Of a DNA stretch of 33,698 nucleotides, positions 8,251 through 16,475 are shown one piece after another (position 1 is the first letter of the stretch; each line of letters opens with the position of its first letter). Origin of the DNA: an uncultured Verrucomicrobiota bacterium (GTDB lineage: Bacteria > Verrucomicrobiota > Verrucomicrobiia > Limisphaerales > AAA164-E04); assembly GCA_913061285.1 (NCBI GenBank), contig CAJXVR010000037.1, forward strand, positions 1-33,698. Reading direction: 5' to 3'. The notes under the pieces were generated by a model. That model searched no databases, had not been told where the DNA came from, and saw nothing but the letters and a program-made list of their open reading frames with translations. The position numbers were made by a program, and so were the translations under genes.

Positions 8251-8475
8251 ATGAACAAACCCATCAAAATTGCTCTTTTGTCTACTGGAGTAGGAACTGC
8301 TGTCGTCATTGCAATCGCTTCGGTTTACCGGTTCACCGATATCAGCGACGACCCGATGCCAGTCGGTGTCGCGGTAGGAGTGTTTGTCGGCATGATCTTT
8401 TCATCGACAAACGCGGCCTACATCCAAGGAAAAAAAGACGCCATAAAGGACGCGAAGACTGTAGATCAAACCTAG
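8251..8475 (+). CDS. Small two-helix membrane protein, unknown function
   Basis: Seventy-four residues: a basic start (MNKPIK), helix 1 (IALLSTGVGTAVVIAIASVY), an acidic loop (TDISDDPMP), helix 2 (VGVAVGVFVGMIFSSTNAAY) and a lysine/aspartate-rich tail (GKKDAIKDAKTVDQT). ATG 8251 is the only sensible start, with no strong ribosome site. Layout matches the 7479 gene, suggesting related small membrane proteins; no family recognised. The stop codon is followed by a C8 tract and the palindrome CTCTCGAGAG (8483-8492). Confidence 0.55.
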   Translation: MNKPIKIALLSTGVGTAVVIAIASVYRFTDISDDPMPVGVAVGVFVGMIFSSTNAAYIQGKKDAIKDAKTVDQT

Positions 8476-8849
8476 CCCCCCCCTCTCGAGAGAAAATCAA
8501 TTGGCTCCTCAATGGAATCAATGGCAGGACGCCATAACCCCTTTGAGAAGGTCTACGGTTGAACTACCCCACTACTCTGGTTTCGTGAAAGAACCGGGCT
8601 CCAGAGGCAGATCTTCGGCCTTCAACCCACTGGTTAACCACCAGCTCATCCCGATCACTCCAACGCGGACGAGAACACTCATCGAAAAATTCCGTCGAAC
8701 CGCATGGATGGAGTTACCTGTGTGCTTAAGCTTAAGCCAGGCAAACGCTTCCTTAGCATTTTCTAGATTTCAAAAGCCCTGCGCACTACCGCTCCACGCG
8801 GCGTTCGTTATCATCTGATGAATTCTTGGCGAAGCTTTAGATCGCTACC
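8476..8849. other. 374-base gene-free stretch with palindromes
   Basis: Lies between the last small + strand gene and the 3' end of the - strand transporter gene. It contains a C8 tract right after the stop, the 10-bp palindrome CTCTCGAGAG (8483-8492) and a perfect 14-bp palindrome GCTTAAGCTTAAGC (8724-8737). The 105-codon ORF at 8501-8818 starts at TTG, has no ribosome site and no protein-like features, so I do not call it. No RNA gene recognised. Confidence 0.4.
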
Positions 8850-10346
8850 TTAGACCAGACCGAAGATTTTCGCAGCTAACCACAAACCAACCACCAGCAA
8901 GGCAAACGAAGACAGCCACAGAAACACATCCCAGATCAACCGAGGTTGAAAGTTCTTGGAGGTACAGCGATAGCGGTAGTAGAGCGCAGCAAATCCTAGA
9001 ATGGGCAGTAAGAAGGTGTTCATCATTCCGGCTAAGAGGATCAAGAACTTTGGCTCTGGGAAAAAGACGAACATCACAAACGAGACGACCGGCAGCCCCA
9101 AACTCAGCCAGGGACGAAACCATTCTCGTTCGATCGGCTTCCGCCCCGCTTTGGTAAACAACGAAAGCGCATCCGAGAAGACTAGCACAATGCTGGCAGT
9201 TCCGACAAAGAAGGTGGAGAACAGAACAGCAATGGACCCAAAAAGGAATAGCGTCACCCCGGCATCATTAAAGGCGGGTTCATACATCGCAGCGAGTGTC
9301 CGGATCAAATCAAGCCCTTCTGGTCGCAAATCTGCGCGACTCAGAACCGCCGCCCCCATGAGGTAGAAAACGACCGTAGAGAAAGTATAGACGACCATCG
9401 AAAGCCAGGCGTCCCATCGCATGACTCGATTCCACCCGATCGCCCGCGCTTCCCACTCAGCGGAGTTCTCAGGCGGTCCGATAAACCGAGCGTACCCCTT
9501 CTCCAAACACCAATAGGGATAGTAGACAAGCTCCCCGGCTGCCATGCCGATAATTCCAAAAGTGGCGAGCGCCGTCGCAATCGGTTGGAGGCCTTCCCTT
9601 GCTGGTGGCAGCCGAAAGCTCAAGCCATTCAAGATATCGGACATTTGAACCGCCCAGGTCGCATTCTGCTGTAGCAAGACCAGATTGCCGATGGAGAGCA
9701 CGGTAAAGCCTCCAACCATGATCATCACTGTTTTCTCGATCACCCCATACCGCCCCCAGAACAGAATACCACTAGTAAACACCGTCAATAGGAAGGCCCA
9801 ATAATAGGCGTCACGCCCGGAATCTAACGGCTCTGCGGAGGTCACCGTTTCTTCCGTTGATTCCGCCGCCACCGCAGCCCCCTCACCTGTCACCAGAGCG
9901 ATCTGAGCCTTCACCTTGGCATCAGCAGCTTCGTTGAACGCTTTTCCTTCCTCAGAAAGTGGCACTGCAATCGTTACCGATTGCCCAATGGACCCAACAA
10001 TCCCCCCGTACTGTCCCACGCTCGCGATTAACATTAATAGCCAAAGCCAAACCGCCCAGTGAACCCCTCTCGGCTTTGCCCCTGGCAGTTGGGAGAGTCC
10101 CTCCAGAGCGGTCTTCCCAGTAGTAATCGTATAGCGCCCGATCTCTAGTTGAGCAAACACCTTGATCACACAGCCAACCAAGATCAACCACAACAGCCAG
10201 AATCCCGCTTCCGCCCCCGTCAAGGTGGTCGCGATCAACTCACCGGATCCCACAATCGACCCGGCAACAATCAAGCCAGGGCCGAGCTCTTTGAGAATCC
10301 CTATTACGGTCGTCGGAGCGGGGCGAACCCCTTCTCTACTTTTCAT
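8850..10346 (-). CDS. Nramp-fold transporter lacking the metal-binding motifs (paralog 1)
   Basis: A 498-residue, roughly 11-helix membrane protein of the Nramp (PF01566) fold. The opening 'GPGLIVAGSIVGSGELIAT' aligns with the MntH helix-1 segment GPG...DPGNFAT, so the metal-coordinating DPGN is replaced by GSGE. In helix 6 the MPH motif is replaced by AAGELVYYPYW. The two discontinuous helices therefore both carry G/A-x-GEL-type motifs. A polar insertion of about 55 residues (after IAVPLSEEGK, rich in Ala/Glu/Thr) sits between helices 3 and 4. Such proteins are usually annotated as divalent metal transporters, but the canonical site is absent and the neighbours are carbon/nitrogen catabolic enzymes, so an organic or other substrate is an open possibility. 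ATG 10346 is 43 bases after the dehydratase-like gene, so it is probably the last gene of that transcript. Confidence 0.85.
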   Translation of the reverse strand: MKSREGVRPAPTTVIGILKELGPGLIVAGSIVGSGELIATTLTGAEAGFWLLWLILVGCVIKVFAQLEIGRYTITTGKTALEGLSQLPGAKPRGVHWAVWLWLLMLIASVGQYGGIVGSIGQSVTIAVPLSEEGKAFNEAADAKVKAQIALVTGEGAAVAAESTEETVTSAEPLDSGRDAYYWAFLLTVFTSGILFWGRYGVIEKTVMIMVGGFTVLSIGNLVLLQQNATWAVQMSDILNGLSFRLPPAREGLQPIATALATFGIIGMAAGELVYYPYWCLEKGYARFIGPPENSAEWEARAIGWNRVMRWDAWLSMVVYTFSTVVFYLMGAAVLSRADLRPEGLDLIRTLAAMYEPAFNDAGVTLFLFGSIAVLFSTFFVGTASIVLVFSDALSLFTKAGRKPIEREWFRPWLSLGLPVVSFVMFVFFPEPKFLILLAGMMNTFLLPILGFAALYYRYRCTSKNFQPRLIWDVFLWLSSFALLVVGLWLAAKIFGLV

Positions 10347-10389
10347 ATCTGGATTAGTTATTTCGATTCGCGGCCGTCTCCAACATCAC

Positions 10390-11496
10390 TCAAGTGACCT
10401 TGGTCTCATCTTTCAAGTATGGCGCCAGTTTGTCCCAATCGAACGAAACTCCGATCCCCGGTTCATCGGGCGCAATCGCACGATGATTACGAATCTGGAC
10501 CGGTTGCTTGGTATACTGGTCAATCGGAAAACTATGGTACTCCATCCATCCTCCGTGGGCCTGAGAAGAAACGAGACTCACCGCTAGCTCTTGCATCCCG
10601 TGGGAACAGACCGGAACCTTATGCTTGGCGGCCAAGGCAGCTACTCTGAGCCATCCCGTAATCCCCCCACAATTCGATGCATCGGGCTGAATGAAGGAGA
10701 GCTGTGATTGATCGAAGGCGTAGCCAAACTCATGGATCGTATGAAGATTTTCCCCCATCGCCAAAGGAATCTGAGTCCGGTGGGCGATCCGAGCGTAGCC
10801 CTGATAGTCGTCAGGAAGTGTGGGCTCTTCAAACCACATAATATTGAATGGTTGAAACCGCGTGGAGGCCTCAATCGCTTGCTCAACGCTCAGTGAATAG
10901 TTCGCATCAACCATGAAGACGATTTGATCACCGATCAAGTCGCGTACCGCCCTGACCCGCTCGACATCTTCGTCCAAGGATTCTCGCCCAACTTTGATCT
11001 TAACGGCTTCAAAGCCTTGTTCTAGATACGAACGAATATTGTTGAGGAGTTTTGGCAAGGGAAACATGAGGTCTATCCCACCGGCATAGGCTCGGCAAGA
11101 ATTCCCGGCTCCACCAGCCCGTTGCCATAGAGGGCGACCTTCTCGACGGCAGCGAATATCCCAGAGACTGATATCAATGGCCGAGATGGCAAACGAAGCA
11201 ATGCCTCCACGCCCGACATAGTGAATTCGCCATTCGCAGAATTCATTGATCGCTTCTACCTCTGATCCGTTGCGACCGATAAGGTCTGGAGCCAGATCAT
11301 AGTCGATCATCGCCTTGATCGCGCGCCCGCCTTTCCCCCCTGTATAGGTGTATCCCGTGCCTTGGCTCCCATCGGATAGCTCAATTGTGGAGGTAACGAG
11401 CTCGAAATGACTATGGGCAGGATGCTTCGCATCCATCAGAACTTCGGCAAGGGGCACCTCAAACCGTTGTGTCCTGATACTAGTAATTGTTGCCAT
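10390..11496 (-). CDS. Mandelate racemase/enolase-superfamily sugar-acid dehydratase-like enzyme
   Basis: Enolase-superfamily enzyme of the mandelate racemase subgroup, which abstracts an alpha-proton from a carboxylate and usually dehydrates or epimerises sugar acids. With ATG 11496 as start (the track's TTG 11532 adds 12 unlikely residues) the protein has 368 aa and every catalytic residue falls close to its mandelate racemase position: Lys166-x-Lys168 (VKIKV), metal ligands Asp197 (VDAN), Glu223 (WFEEP) and Glu249 (GEN), and the Asp272/His299 dyad ([15 protein letters not shown]). The N-terminal capping domain (about 1-125) includes the flexible 20s and 50s loops that select substrate. It is therefore likely active; galactarate/talarate or other aldarate/aldonate dehydration is plausible but unproven. 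Flanked by a NagA-like deacetylase upstream and a Nramp-fold transporter downstream, both on the same strand. Confidence 0.9.
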   Translation of the reverse strand: MATITSIRTQRFEVPLAEVLMDAKHPAHSHFELVTSTIELSDGSQGTGYTYTGGKGGRAIKAMIDYDLAPDLIGRNGSEVEAINEFCEWRIHYVGRGGIASFAISAIDISLWDIRCRREGRPLWQRAGGAGNSCRAYAGGIDLMFPLPKLLNNIRSYLEQGFEAVKIKVGRESLDEDVERVRAVRDLIGDQIVFMVDANYSLSVEQAIEASTRFQPFNIMWFEEPTLPDDYQGYARIAHRTQIPLAMGENLHTIHEFGYAFDQSQLSFIQPDASNCGGITGWLRVAALAAKHKVPVCSHGMQELAVSLVSSQAHGGWMEYHSFPIDQYTKQPVQIRNHRAIAPDEPGIGVSFDWDKLAPYLKDETKVT

Positions 11497-11696
11497 ATCG
11501 ATTCCCGATCCCCAATTCACAGAGCCCCCCAATAATGAGCTGAGGTTAGCGTCGGCGGATAAGCTCCCACCTTGCCGGATTCACGGATCGGAATCAAGTA
11601 TCACCCGCATCAAGGTTCTGCAACACCCGCGCGAACCAAGTCGGGCAAAGGTGCCACATCACGAAGCGCCTCCGTTATCTTAGACCGAAGCCGCAC

Positions 11697-12887
11697 TCAA
11701 ATCGTGAGCTCTATCCCACCGATGAAGCTACGATGCACATTCAGTCCTTCGTCCAAGACAAGAAGATCGGCTCTTTTCCCAACCGAAAGACTACCCAGCT
11801 CGGTATCCATACCTATGCGAGAAGCGGGCGTCAGGCTTGCCATTCTTACTACATCCGGAATCGAGGCACTGGTATCCTTGACCATCGTTCGGACAAGATG
11901 CGCCATCCCTGATACGGAGCTTGCCAATGAGCCGTTCTCAACAAAGCCCACGTTGCCATCGCTCTCAAACCAGGCCCCATCCTCTTGGGGACCAAAGCGA
12001 TACTTGCCTGGAACGAGATCAAGTGCTCGATTCGCATCCGTAACCAAACAAAGTCTGTCGGCCCCGATCATTCGATAAGCAAACTCCAATAGATCAGGAG
12101 CTAAATGCTGGCCATCCGCAATGACCTCCGTGCTCATTTCGCGATTCATCAAGACGAACTGTTCCATACTCGCCTGGAACGGAGCTCCCAATCGCTGACG
12201 AATCGTTGAAACGCTGCTCATCGCACACCAGAAATGATCCACATGACGCATCCCGGCATCGAAGGCAGCTTGCATCTCTTGAAAACTGGCATTCGAATGA
12301 CCGCAGGTCACCAAGCACCCGCGCGCCTTGGCTTCTCGATAAAAGGCCTCTGCTCCAGGGAGCTCGGCAGCACAAGTGGCTACTTTGATGATTTCGAAAT
12401 CAAAGGCAGCCTGATACTCATCGGCCGAAGGATCTCGCCTTCCTTCCACCGAGTGACACCCAACCTTGTCGGCGGCAAAATATGGCCCATAGTAGTGAAC
12501 ACCACCAATCCGCGCGCCCTGACTAGTCCCCCAAGCGGCTTTGACATCCACACAGGCTTGAAGCATTCGTTCAAGTTGAACCCGCGAGCCAGTCGTTGTG
12601 GTAGGAAAGATGGTCGTTGTCCCATGGCGGGCATGAGCTCGGTTCGCCGTGATCACGGCATCGGGCGTGCCATCCATATAGTCCGCTCCATTCCCGCCAT
12701 GGACGTGCAAGTCGACATATCCAGGACCGAGAAAGGCGCCTGCCAGATCAATCCGCTCACCAGCAGTCCGAGACAAGATACTCTCGGATGAACCGACTTC
12801 TAGAATGCGCCCCTCAGAAACAACCAGGGCCGCATTGTCAAGGAGGCGATCCTCCAAGATGATGCGGCCCTGGTGAAAAACGATCAC
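11697..12887 (-). CDS. NagA-like amidohydrolase (N-acetylglucosamine-6-phosphate deacetylase family)
   Basis: Amidohydrolase-superfamily TIM barrel related to N-acetylglucosamine-6-phosphate deacetylase. GTG 12887 is preferred to the track TTG 12953, which would overlap the upstream gene by 59 bases; it gives 396 residues and the normal NagA start (VFHQGRI). Numbering from there: His61-x-His63 (DLHVHGG), His197 (CGHSNA), His218 (DHFWCAM) and catalytic Asp284 (VTDA) match the family, and 'VIADGQH' supplies the substrate-side histidine. The glutamate that ligates the metal in characterised NagA (HLEGP) is replaced by tyrosine in 'GVHYYGPYF', residue 133. The overall fold is clear, but this change suggests a different metal site or substrate, so the symbol nagA is withheld. 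It lies 7 bases after the Bax-inhibitor-like gene and about 200 upstream of the dehydratase-like gene. Confidence 0.85.
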   Translation of the reverse strand: MIVFHQGRIILEDRLLDNAALVVSEGRILEVGSSESILSRTAGERIDLAGAFLGPGYVDLHVHGGNGADYMDGTPDAVITANRAHARHGTTTIFPTTTTGSRVQLERMLQACVDVKAAWGTSQGARIGGVHYYGPYFAADKVGCHSVEGRRDPSADEYQAAFDFEIIKVATCAAELPGAEAFYREAKARGCLVTCGHSNASFQEMQAAFDAGMRHVDHFWCAMSSVSTIRQRLGAPFQASMEQFVLMNREMSTEVIADGQHLAPDLLEFAYRMIGADRLCLVTDANRALDLVPGKYRFGPQEDGAWFESDGNVGFVENGSLASSVSGMAHLVRTMVKDTSASIPDVVRMASLTPASRIGMDTELGSLSVGKRADLLVLDEGLNVHRSFIGGIELTI

Positions 12888-12894
12888 GGAACGA

Positions 12895-13629
12895 TCAATC
12901 GCGACGTTGCAGTTTTGAAAGCAATCGGAGAATTTCCAGGTAGAGCCAGACAAGGGTCACGAGCAGCCCAAAGGCCCCATACCACTCCATATACTTTGGA
13001 GCACCCGCCGCAGCTCCGTTCTCGATGAAGTCGAAATCGAGCACGAGATTCAATGCCGCGATCACCACCACCACCAAACTGAATCCAATCCCGAAAATTC
13101 CTGTCGAATGAATCAAGGGAACATCCACACCGAACATTCTGAGAATCATCGCGACGAAGTAAAACATCATGATGCCCCCCGTCGCAGCAAAAAGACCGAG
13201 TCTAAAATTCTCCGTCACTTTGATCCAACCGGTTTGATAGACGAACAAGAGACTGAAGAGCGTACCGAAGGTCAGACAAACGGCATTAAAGACAATCCCT
13301 GGAAATCGCATCTCGAACACCGCTGAGATCCCGCCCAAGAATAGCCCCTCAAGCCCCGCATAGAGAGGCGCTGTGAACGGAGACCACTCTTTCTTAAAGG
13401 CCGTCACCAAAGCCACAATAAAGCCACCAATGGCCCCTGCGATCACCCACCCCGAGGATTGCCCCGTAGCCATGGCCCGGTTCCAAGTAAAGATGGCACC
13501 GCATACGACCAGGAGCAGCAAGGCCCCGGTCTTCAAAGCCGTGCCATTGATCGTCATGGTATTGGTATCACCAAACGACCGCATCCCTGAAAAGGTCTTG
13601 GCGTTTAGAATTGGATTGGCTGTTCTCAT
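12895..13629 (-). CDS. Bax inhibitor-1/YccA family membrane protein
   Basis: A 244-residue protein with about seven membrane helices. The N-terminal 'MRTANPILNAKTF' motif is characteristic of the bacterial YccA-like branch of the Bax-inhibitor-1 (TMBIM) family, and the aspartate-containing C-terminal half (NLVLDFDFIENG) carries the acidic residues that in the B. subtilis homolog YetJ form a pH-sensitive calcium-leak site. Members in bacteria act as calcium leak channels or modulate membrane protease FtsH. ATG 13629 is supported by the motif. It sits between the aminotransferase (30 bases upstream) and the NagA-like gene (7 bases downstream), so it is almost certainly co-transcribed with catabolic genes, although this family is not known as part of such pathways. 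Confidence 0.9.
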   Translation of the reverse strand: MRTANPILNAKTFSGMRSFGDTNTMTINGTALKTGALLLLVVCGAIFTWNRAMATGQSSGWVIAGAIGGFIVALVTAFKKEWSPFTAPLYAGLEGLFLGGISAVFEMRFPGIVFNAVCLTFGTLFSLLFVYQTGWIKVTENFRLGLFAATGGIMMFYFVAMILRMFGVDVPLIHSTGIFGIGFSLVVVVIAALNLVLDFDFIENGAAAGAPKYMEWYGAFGLLVTLVWLYLEILRLLSKLQRRD

Positions 13630-13659
13630 AAAATCAATTTCGACTCAACTTCGATCAAA

Positions 13660-14748
13660 CTACAACTGGGCCAAGCCTTTGTCTAGAGCCGTATAGAGAG
13701 CCTGCATTGTTTCTTCAGTCTCATCTCCCATGTTCGACAGCCGGAAGGTCGTTCCCTTCACTTTCCCATAACCGCCGTCGATGAGAATTCCCTGCTCCTT
13801 CACATTCTTTTGCAATTGCGCCACATCAACGACTCGACCACCGCTTCGAGCACCATTGTTGATACACGTCAAGGTCTGCGACTCATAGCCCGATTCAGGA
13901 AAGAGGGTGAATTCATTCTTCGCTGCCCACTCCCGAGTCAGCGCTGAGAGCTGTGCATGGCGCTGATAGCGGTTTTCGAGTCCTTCACTAAAGATGTCTT
14001 CAAGCTTCGACCGCAAGGCGTAGATATGCCCAATCGAAGGAGTACTCGGCGTCATGTTTTTCTCGGCGTTTTTCTGGAACTCGAGAAAATCAAAGTAATA
14101 GCCGCGATCATTAAGGGTCGCCGCTTTTTCTAAGGCAGCAGGAGAAACTGCGAAGACGCCAAATCCGGGCGGTAGCGCCAGTGCCTTCTGGCTACCAGTG
14201 AGGAGCACATCTATCCCTAGCCGATCGAACTCGATCTTCACGGCAGAACAGGACGTCACGGAATCAACAATGAACATCACGTCGGGATATTTCTTTTTCA
14301 ACGCCATGATATCCTCCAGGGGATTCATGACACCGGTCGACGTTTCGTTATGAACCAAGGTGATCGCATCGAACTCACCCGTCGCCAATTTCTCATCGAT
14401 CTGATTCGGCAGAATTGGTGACCCCCAATCCACTCTGAGGGCGTCCGCCTCCTTACCGCAGCGCTTGGCCACATCTAACCACTTATCCGAAAACGCACCA
14501 CACATGCAGCAGAGCACCTTCTTACTCACCAAATTGCGAAGAGAGCCTTCCATCACCCCCCAGGCAGAGGAGCTGCTGAGAAAAACCAGCTGTTCGGTGT
14601 AAAATAGTTTCTGCAGCTGTGGCTGAATCTCACCATAGAGATCCTTAAAATCCTGGCTGCGGTGTCCGATCATCGGAGTGCAGAAGGCGCGATAAGTTTT
14701 CTCGCTCACTTCAACAGGCCCGGGGATGTGTAATTTCAGATTTCCCAT
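13660..14748 (-). CDS. Class V PLP aminotransferase (alanine/serine-glyoxylate type)
   Basis: Fold-type I PLP enzyme of 362 residues, of the alanine-glyoxylate/serine-pyruvate/2-aminoethylphosphonate aminotransferase group. Visible landmarks are the N-terminal 'HIPGPVEVSE' with 'MIGHRSQDF', the small-residue phosphate-binding run SSSSAWGVME, VHNETSTGV, 'FIVDSVTS' (Asp to the PLP ring nitrogen), the Schiff-base lysine in GSQKALALPPG, and the C-terminal 'TFRLSNMGD' with the carboxylate-binding Arg. It probably moves an amino group between a small amino acid or amino-aldehyde/phosphonate and glyoxylate or pyruvate in the cytoplasm. ATG 14748 fits the family start. Located 111 bases downstream of the second Nramp-fold transporter and 30 upstream of the Bax-inhibitor-like gene. 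Exact substrate pair cannot be chosen from sequence alone. Confidence 0.9.
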   Translation of the reverse strand: MGNLKLHIPGPVEVSEKTYRAFCTPMIGHRSQDFKDLYGEIQPQLQKLFYTEQLVFLSSSSAWGVMEGSLRNLVSKKVLCCMCGAFSDKWLDVAKRCGKEADALRVDWGSPILPNQIDEKLATGEFDAITLVHNETSTGVMNPLEDIMALKKKYPDVMFIVDSVTSCSAVKIEFDRLGIDVLLTGSQKALALPPGFGVFAVSPAALEKAATLNDRGYYFDFLEFQKNAEKNMTPSTPSIGHIYALRSKLEDIFSEGLENRYQRHAQLSALTREWAAKNEFTLFPESGYESQTLTCINNGARSGGRVVDVAQLQKNVKEQGILIDGGYGKVKGTTFRLSNMGDETEETMQALYTALDKGLAQL

Positions 14749-14859
14749 AAGAAAGGGAGCAAATCTTCCACATCGAAAGAGTCATGGCAAGGGGGGAATG
14801 CTTCTGGTTTGGCGGAGCTTTTCGCCATTATCAGCCACAATGCAGCCCCCTTGCAGCCC

Positions 14860-16377
14860 TCAACCCCACTCTCGAAGCGCAGGAAACACCCGAGAAACGG
14901 CAAGCCAGGCGCCTGCCAATAACATCCCCAGCGCCGACAGCCAAAGAAAGCAGTCCCAAAGCCGCCCCGGCGTCAAACGCGCATCCGTTCGCCGATATCT
15001 GAAATACAATGCCGCTCCAGAGAGCATCGGAAGCAATAAGGCCTGAGTAAATCCCGCGGCCAAAATCAGCTGCGTGGGTTTTGCGAAGCAGGCGTAAACG
15101 ACAAAACAGGACAACGGGAAGAAGGCGCTGAAGAACATTAACCATCGCTTATGAGACACAGCCCCCTGGCTTCTGAGGCCTAGCACACTTAAGGCATCGG
15201 TTGCCAAACGAGCCTTGCTGGCATTGGTAACGAAGAAGGTCGAATACAACACCGCAAACGAACCAAATAACAATACGGTTCCCGCCCAGTCCCCAAACAC
15301 AGGACGATACATCACAACGAGGGTCGAAATCAATTCCATCCCTTGCGGTTTCATCCCGACCCGATGAAGGATCGCTGCCCCGAGAAGATAGAAGGCAACA
15401 GTTGAAACGGTATACACCACCATCGAGCAAAAGGCATCCCAACGAAGCACACGTAGCCATCCTTCTGCCCGACGATACCAGGCCTCACTCCCATCCCGGG
15501 GACCGACGAAGCGCCCATAGCCTTTCTCTTGGCACCAATAGGGATAGAAGACGAGCTCCCCCGCACCGACACCAATGATACCGAAGGTCGCGAGTGCCGT
15601 GGCCAAGGGATAGAGATCGCCCGTTTTCGGCGGGAGGCGAAAGCTTAAACCGGCAATAATGTCAGACCACTGAATCGCCCATCCCGAATGACTTTGAAGG
15701 AGAAAGACATTGATGACCGTCATCAATGTGAAGAAGGCGACCAAGGTCGTCGCCAAGGCTTCGATAAACCGATAGCGACCAAATACTAAGAATGCCGCGG
15801 TCAGAACTGAAATAATGCCAGCCCAGATGTAGTGATCTTTGACCTGGGTTTTAAGACGCCCCACCTCCCCCGCATAAGAATCTCCCTCAGAAATACTTCC
15901 CGTCTCCGTTGCGCTGGCAACTAATGCCTGGGTTTTCTGGGCAACGAGTTCATTGTAGGCCGTTCCGCTCTCCGTCAATGGGGCAGCAATCTGCAGCGCT
16001 TGCCCAACGCCCCCGACGATTCCCCCAAGCTGTCCGACACTGAACAGAAACATGATAAACCACAAGAGAACGAGCCAGTTCAGACGTCCCACCCGCGGCC
16101 CAGGAATTTCCGAAAGAGCGGACAAACTCGTCTTCCCTGAGACGATCACATAGCGGGCAATCTCAACTTGGACAAAAACCTTGACGACGCAACCGAGAAT
16201 TATAAGCCAAAGCAACCAAAACCCCGCCTCCGCGCCGGTCACCGTCGTCGCAATCAATTCGCCCGATCCCACAATCGCCCCAGCAACCAACAAGCCGGGC
16301 CCGAGCGATCGGAGAATCCCTCCCACGGTAGAAGGTGCTTCTTTGTAGTCACGATCGGATGCCGGGGTCTTTGCCAT
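14860..16377 (-). CDS. Nramp-fold transporter lacking the metal-binding motifs (paralog 2)
   Basis: Paralog of the 8850-10346 transporter, 505 residues, sharing nearly unbroken helix-1 and helix-2 blocks (LVAGAIVGSGELIAT, TGAEAGFWLLWL) and the helix-6 block GVGAGELVFYPYW. As in paralog 1 the DPGN and MPH metal motifs are absent and replaced by matching G-x-GEL motifs. It too has a polar insertion of about 55 residues between helices 3 and 4 (after APLTESG), though with a different sequence, which argues for an old duplication with conserved function. ATG 16377 is the natural start and lies 98 bases downstream of the cytoplasmic sulfatase stop. The polytopic part (GPGLL onward) begins only at about residue 26, after a charged cytoplasmic tail. 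Confidence 0.85.
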   Translation of the reverse strand: MAKTPASDRDYKEAPSTVGGILRSLGPGLLVAGAIVGSGELIATTVTGAEAGFWLLWLIILGCVVKVFVQVEIARYVIVSGKTSLSALSEIPGPRVGRLNWLVLLWFIMFLFSVGQLGGIVGGVGQALQIAAPLTESGTAYNELVAQKTQALVASATETGSISEGDSYAGEVGRLKTQVKDHYIWAGIISVLTAAFLVFGRYRFIEALATTLVAFFTLMTVINVFLLQSHSGWAIQWSDIIAGLSFRLPPKTGDLYPLATALATFGIIGVGAGELVFYPYWCQEKGYGRFVGPRDGSEAWYRRAEGWLRVLRWDAFCSMVVYTVSTVAFYLLGAAILHRVGMKPQGMELISTLVVMYRPVFGDWAGTVLLFGSFAVLYSTFFVTNASKARLATDALSVLGLRSQGAVSHKRWLMFFSAFFPLSCFVVYACFAKPTQLILAAGFTQALLLPMLSGAALYFRYRRTDARLTPGRLWDCFLWLSALGMLLAGAWLAVSRVFPALREWG

Positions 16378-16475
16378 GGTGCAGGAGTTGCGATGGTTCG
16401 AGTGCTAATGAGAACTACAAACGTTCGAATGAGTCTTAGAACATGCCAGTCGCTCGATGGAAACGACATCCCACG

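Noticed and set aside
8501-8818. 105-codon + strand ORF in the intergenic stretch
   Set aside because: TTG start, no ribosome site, no domain, low-complexity composition; likely chance opening.
12234-12791. 185-codon + strand ORF
   Set aside because: Antisense to the NagA-like gene, whose catalytic motifs are on the - strand.
8850-16377. Straight annotation of both transporters as MntH-type manganese transporters
   Set aside because: DPGN and MPH metal motifs are absent in both, so substrate should not be assumed from the fold.
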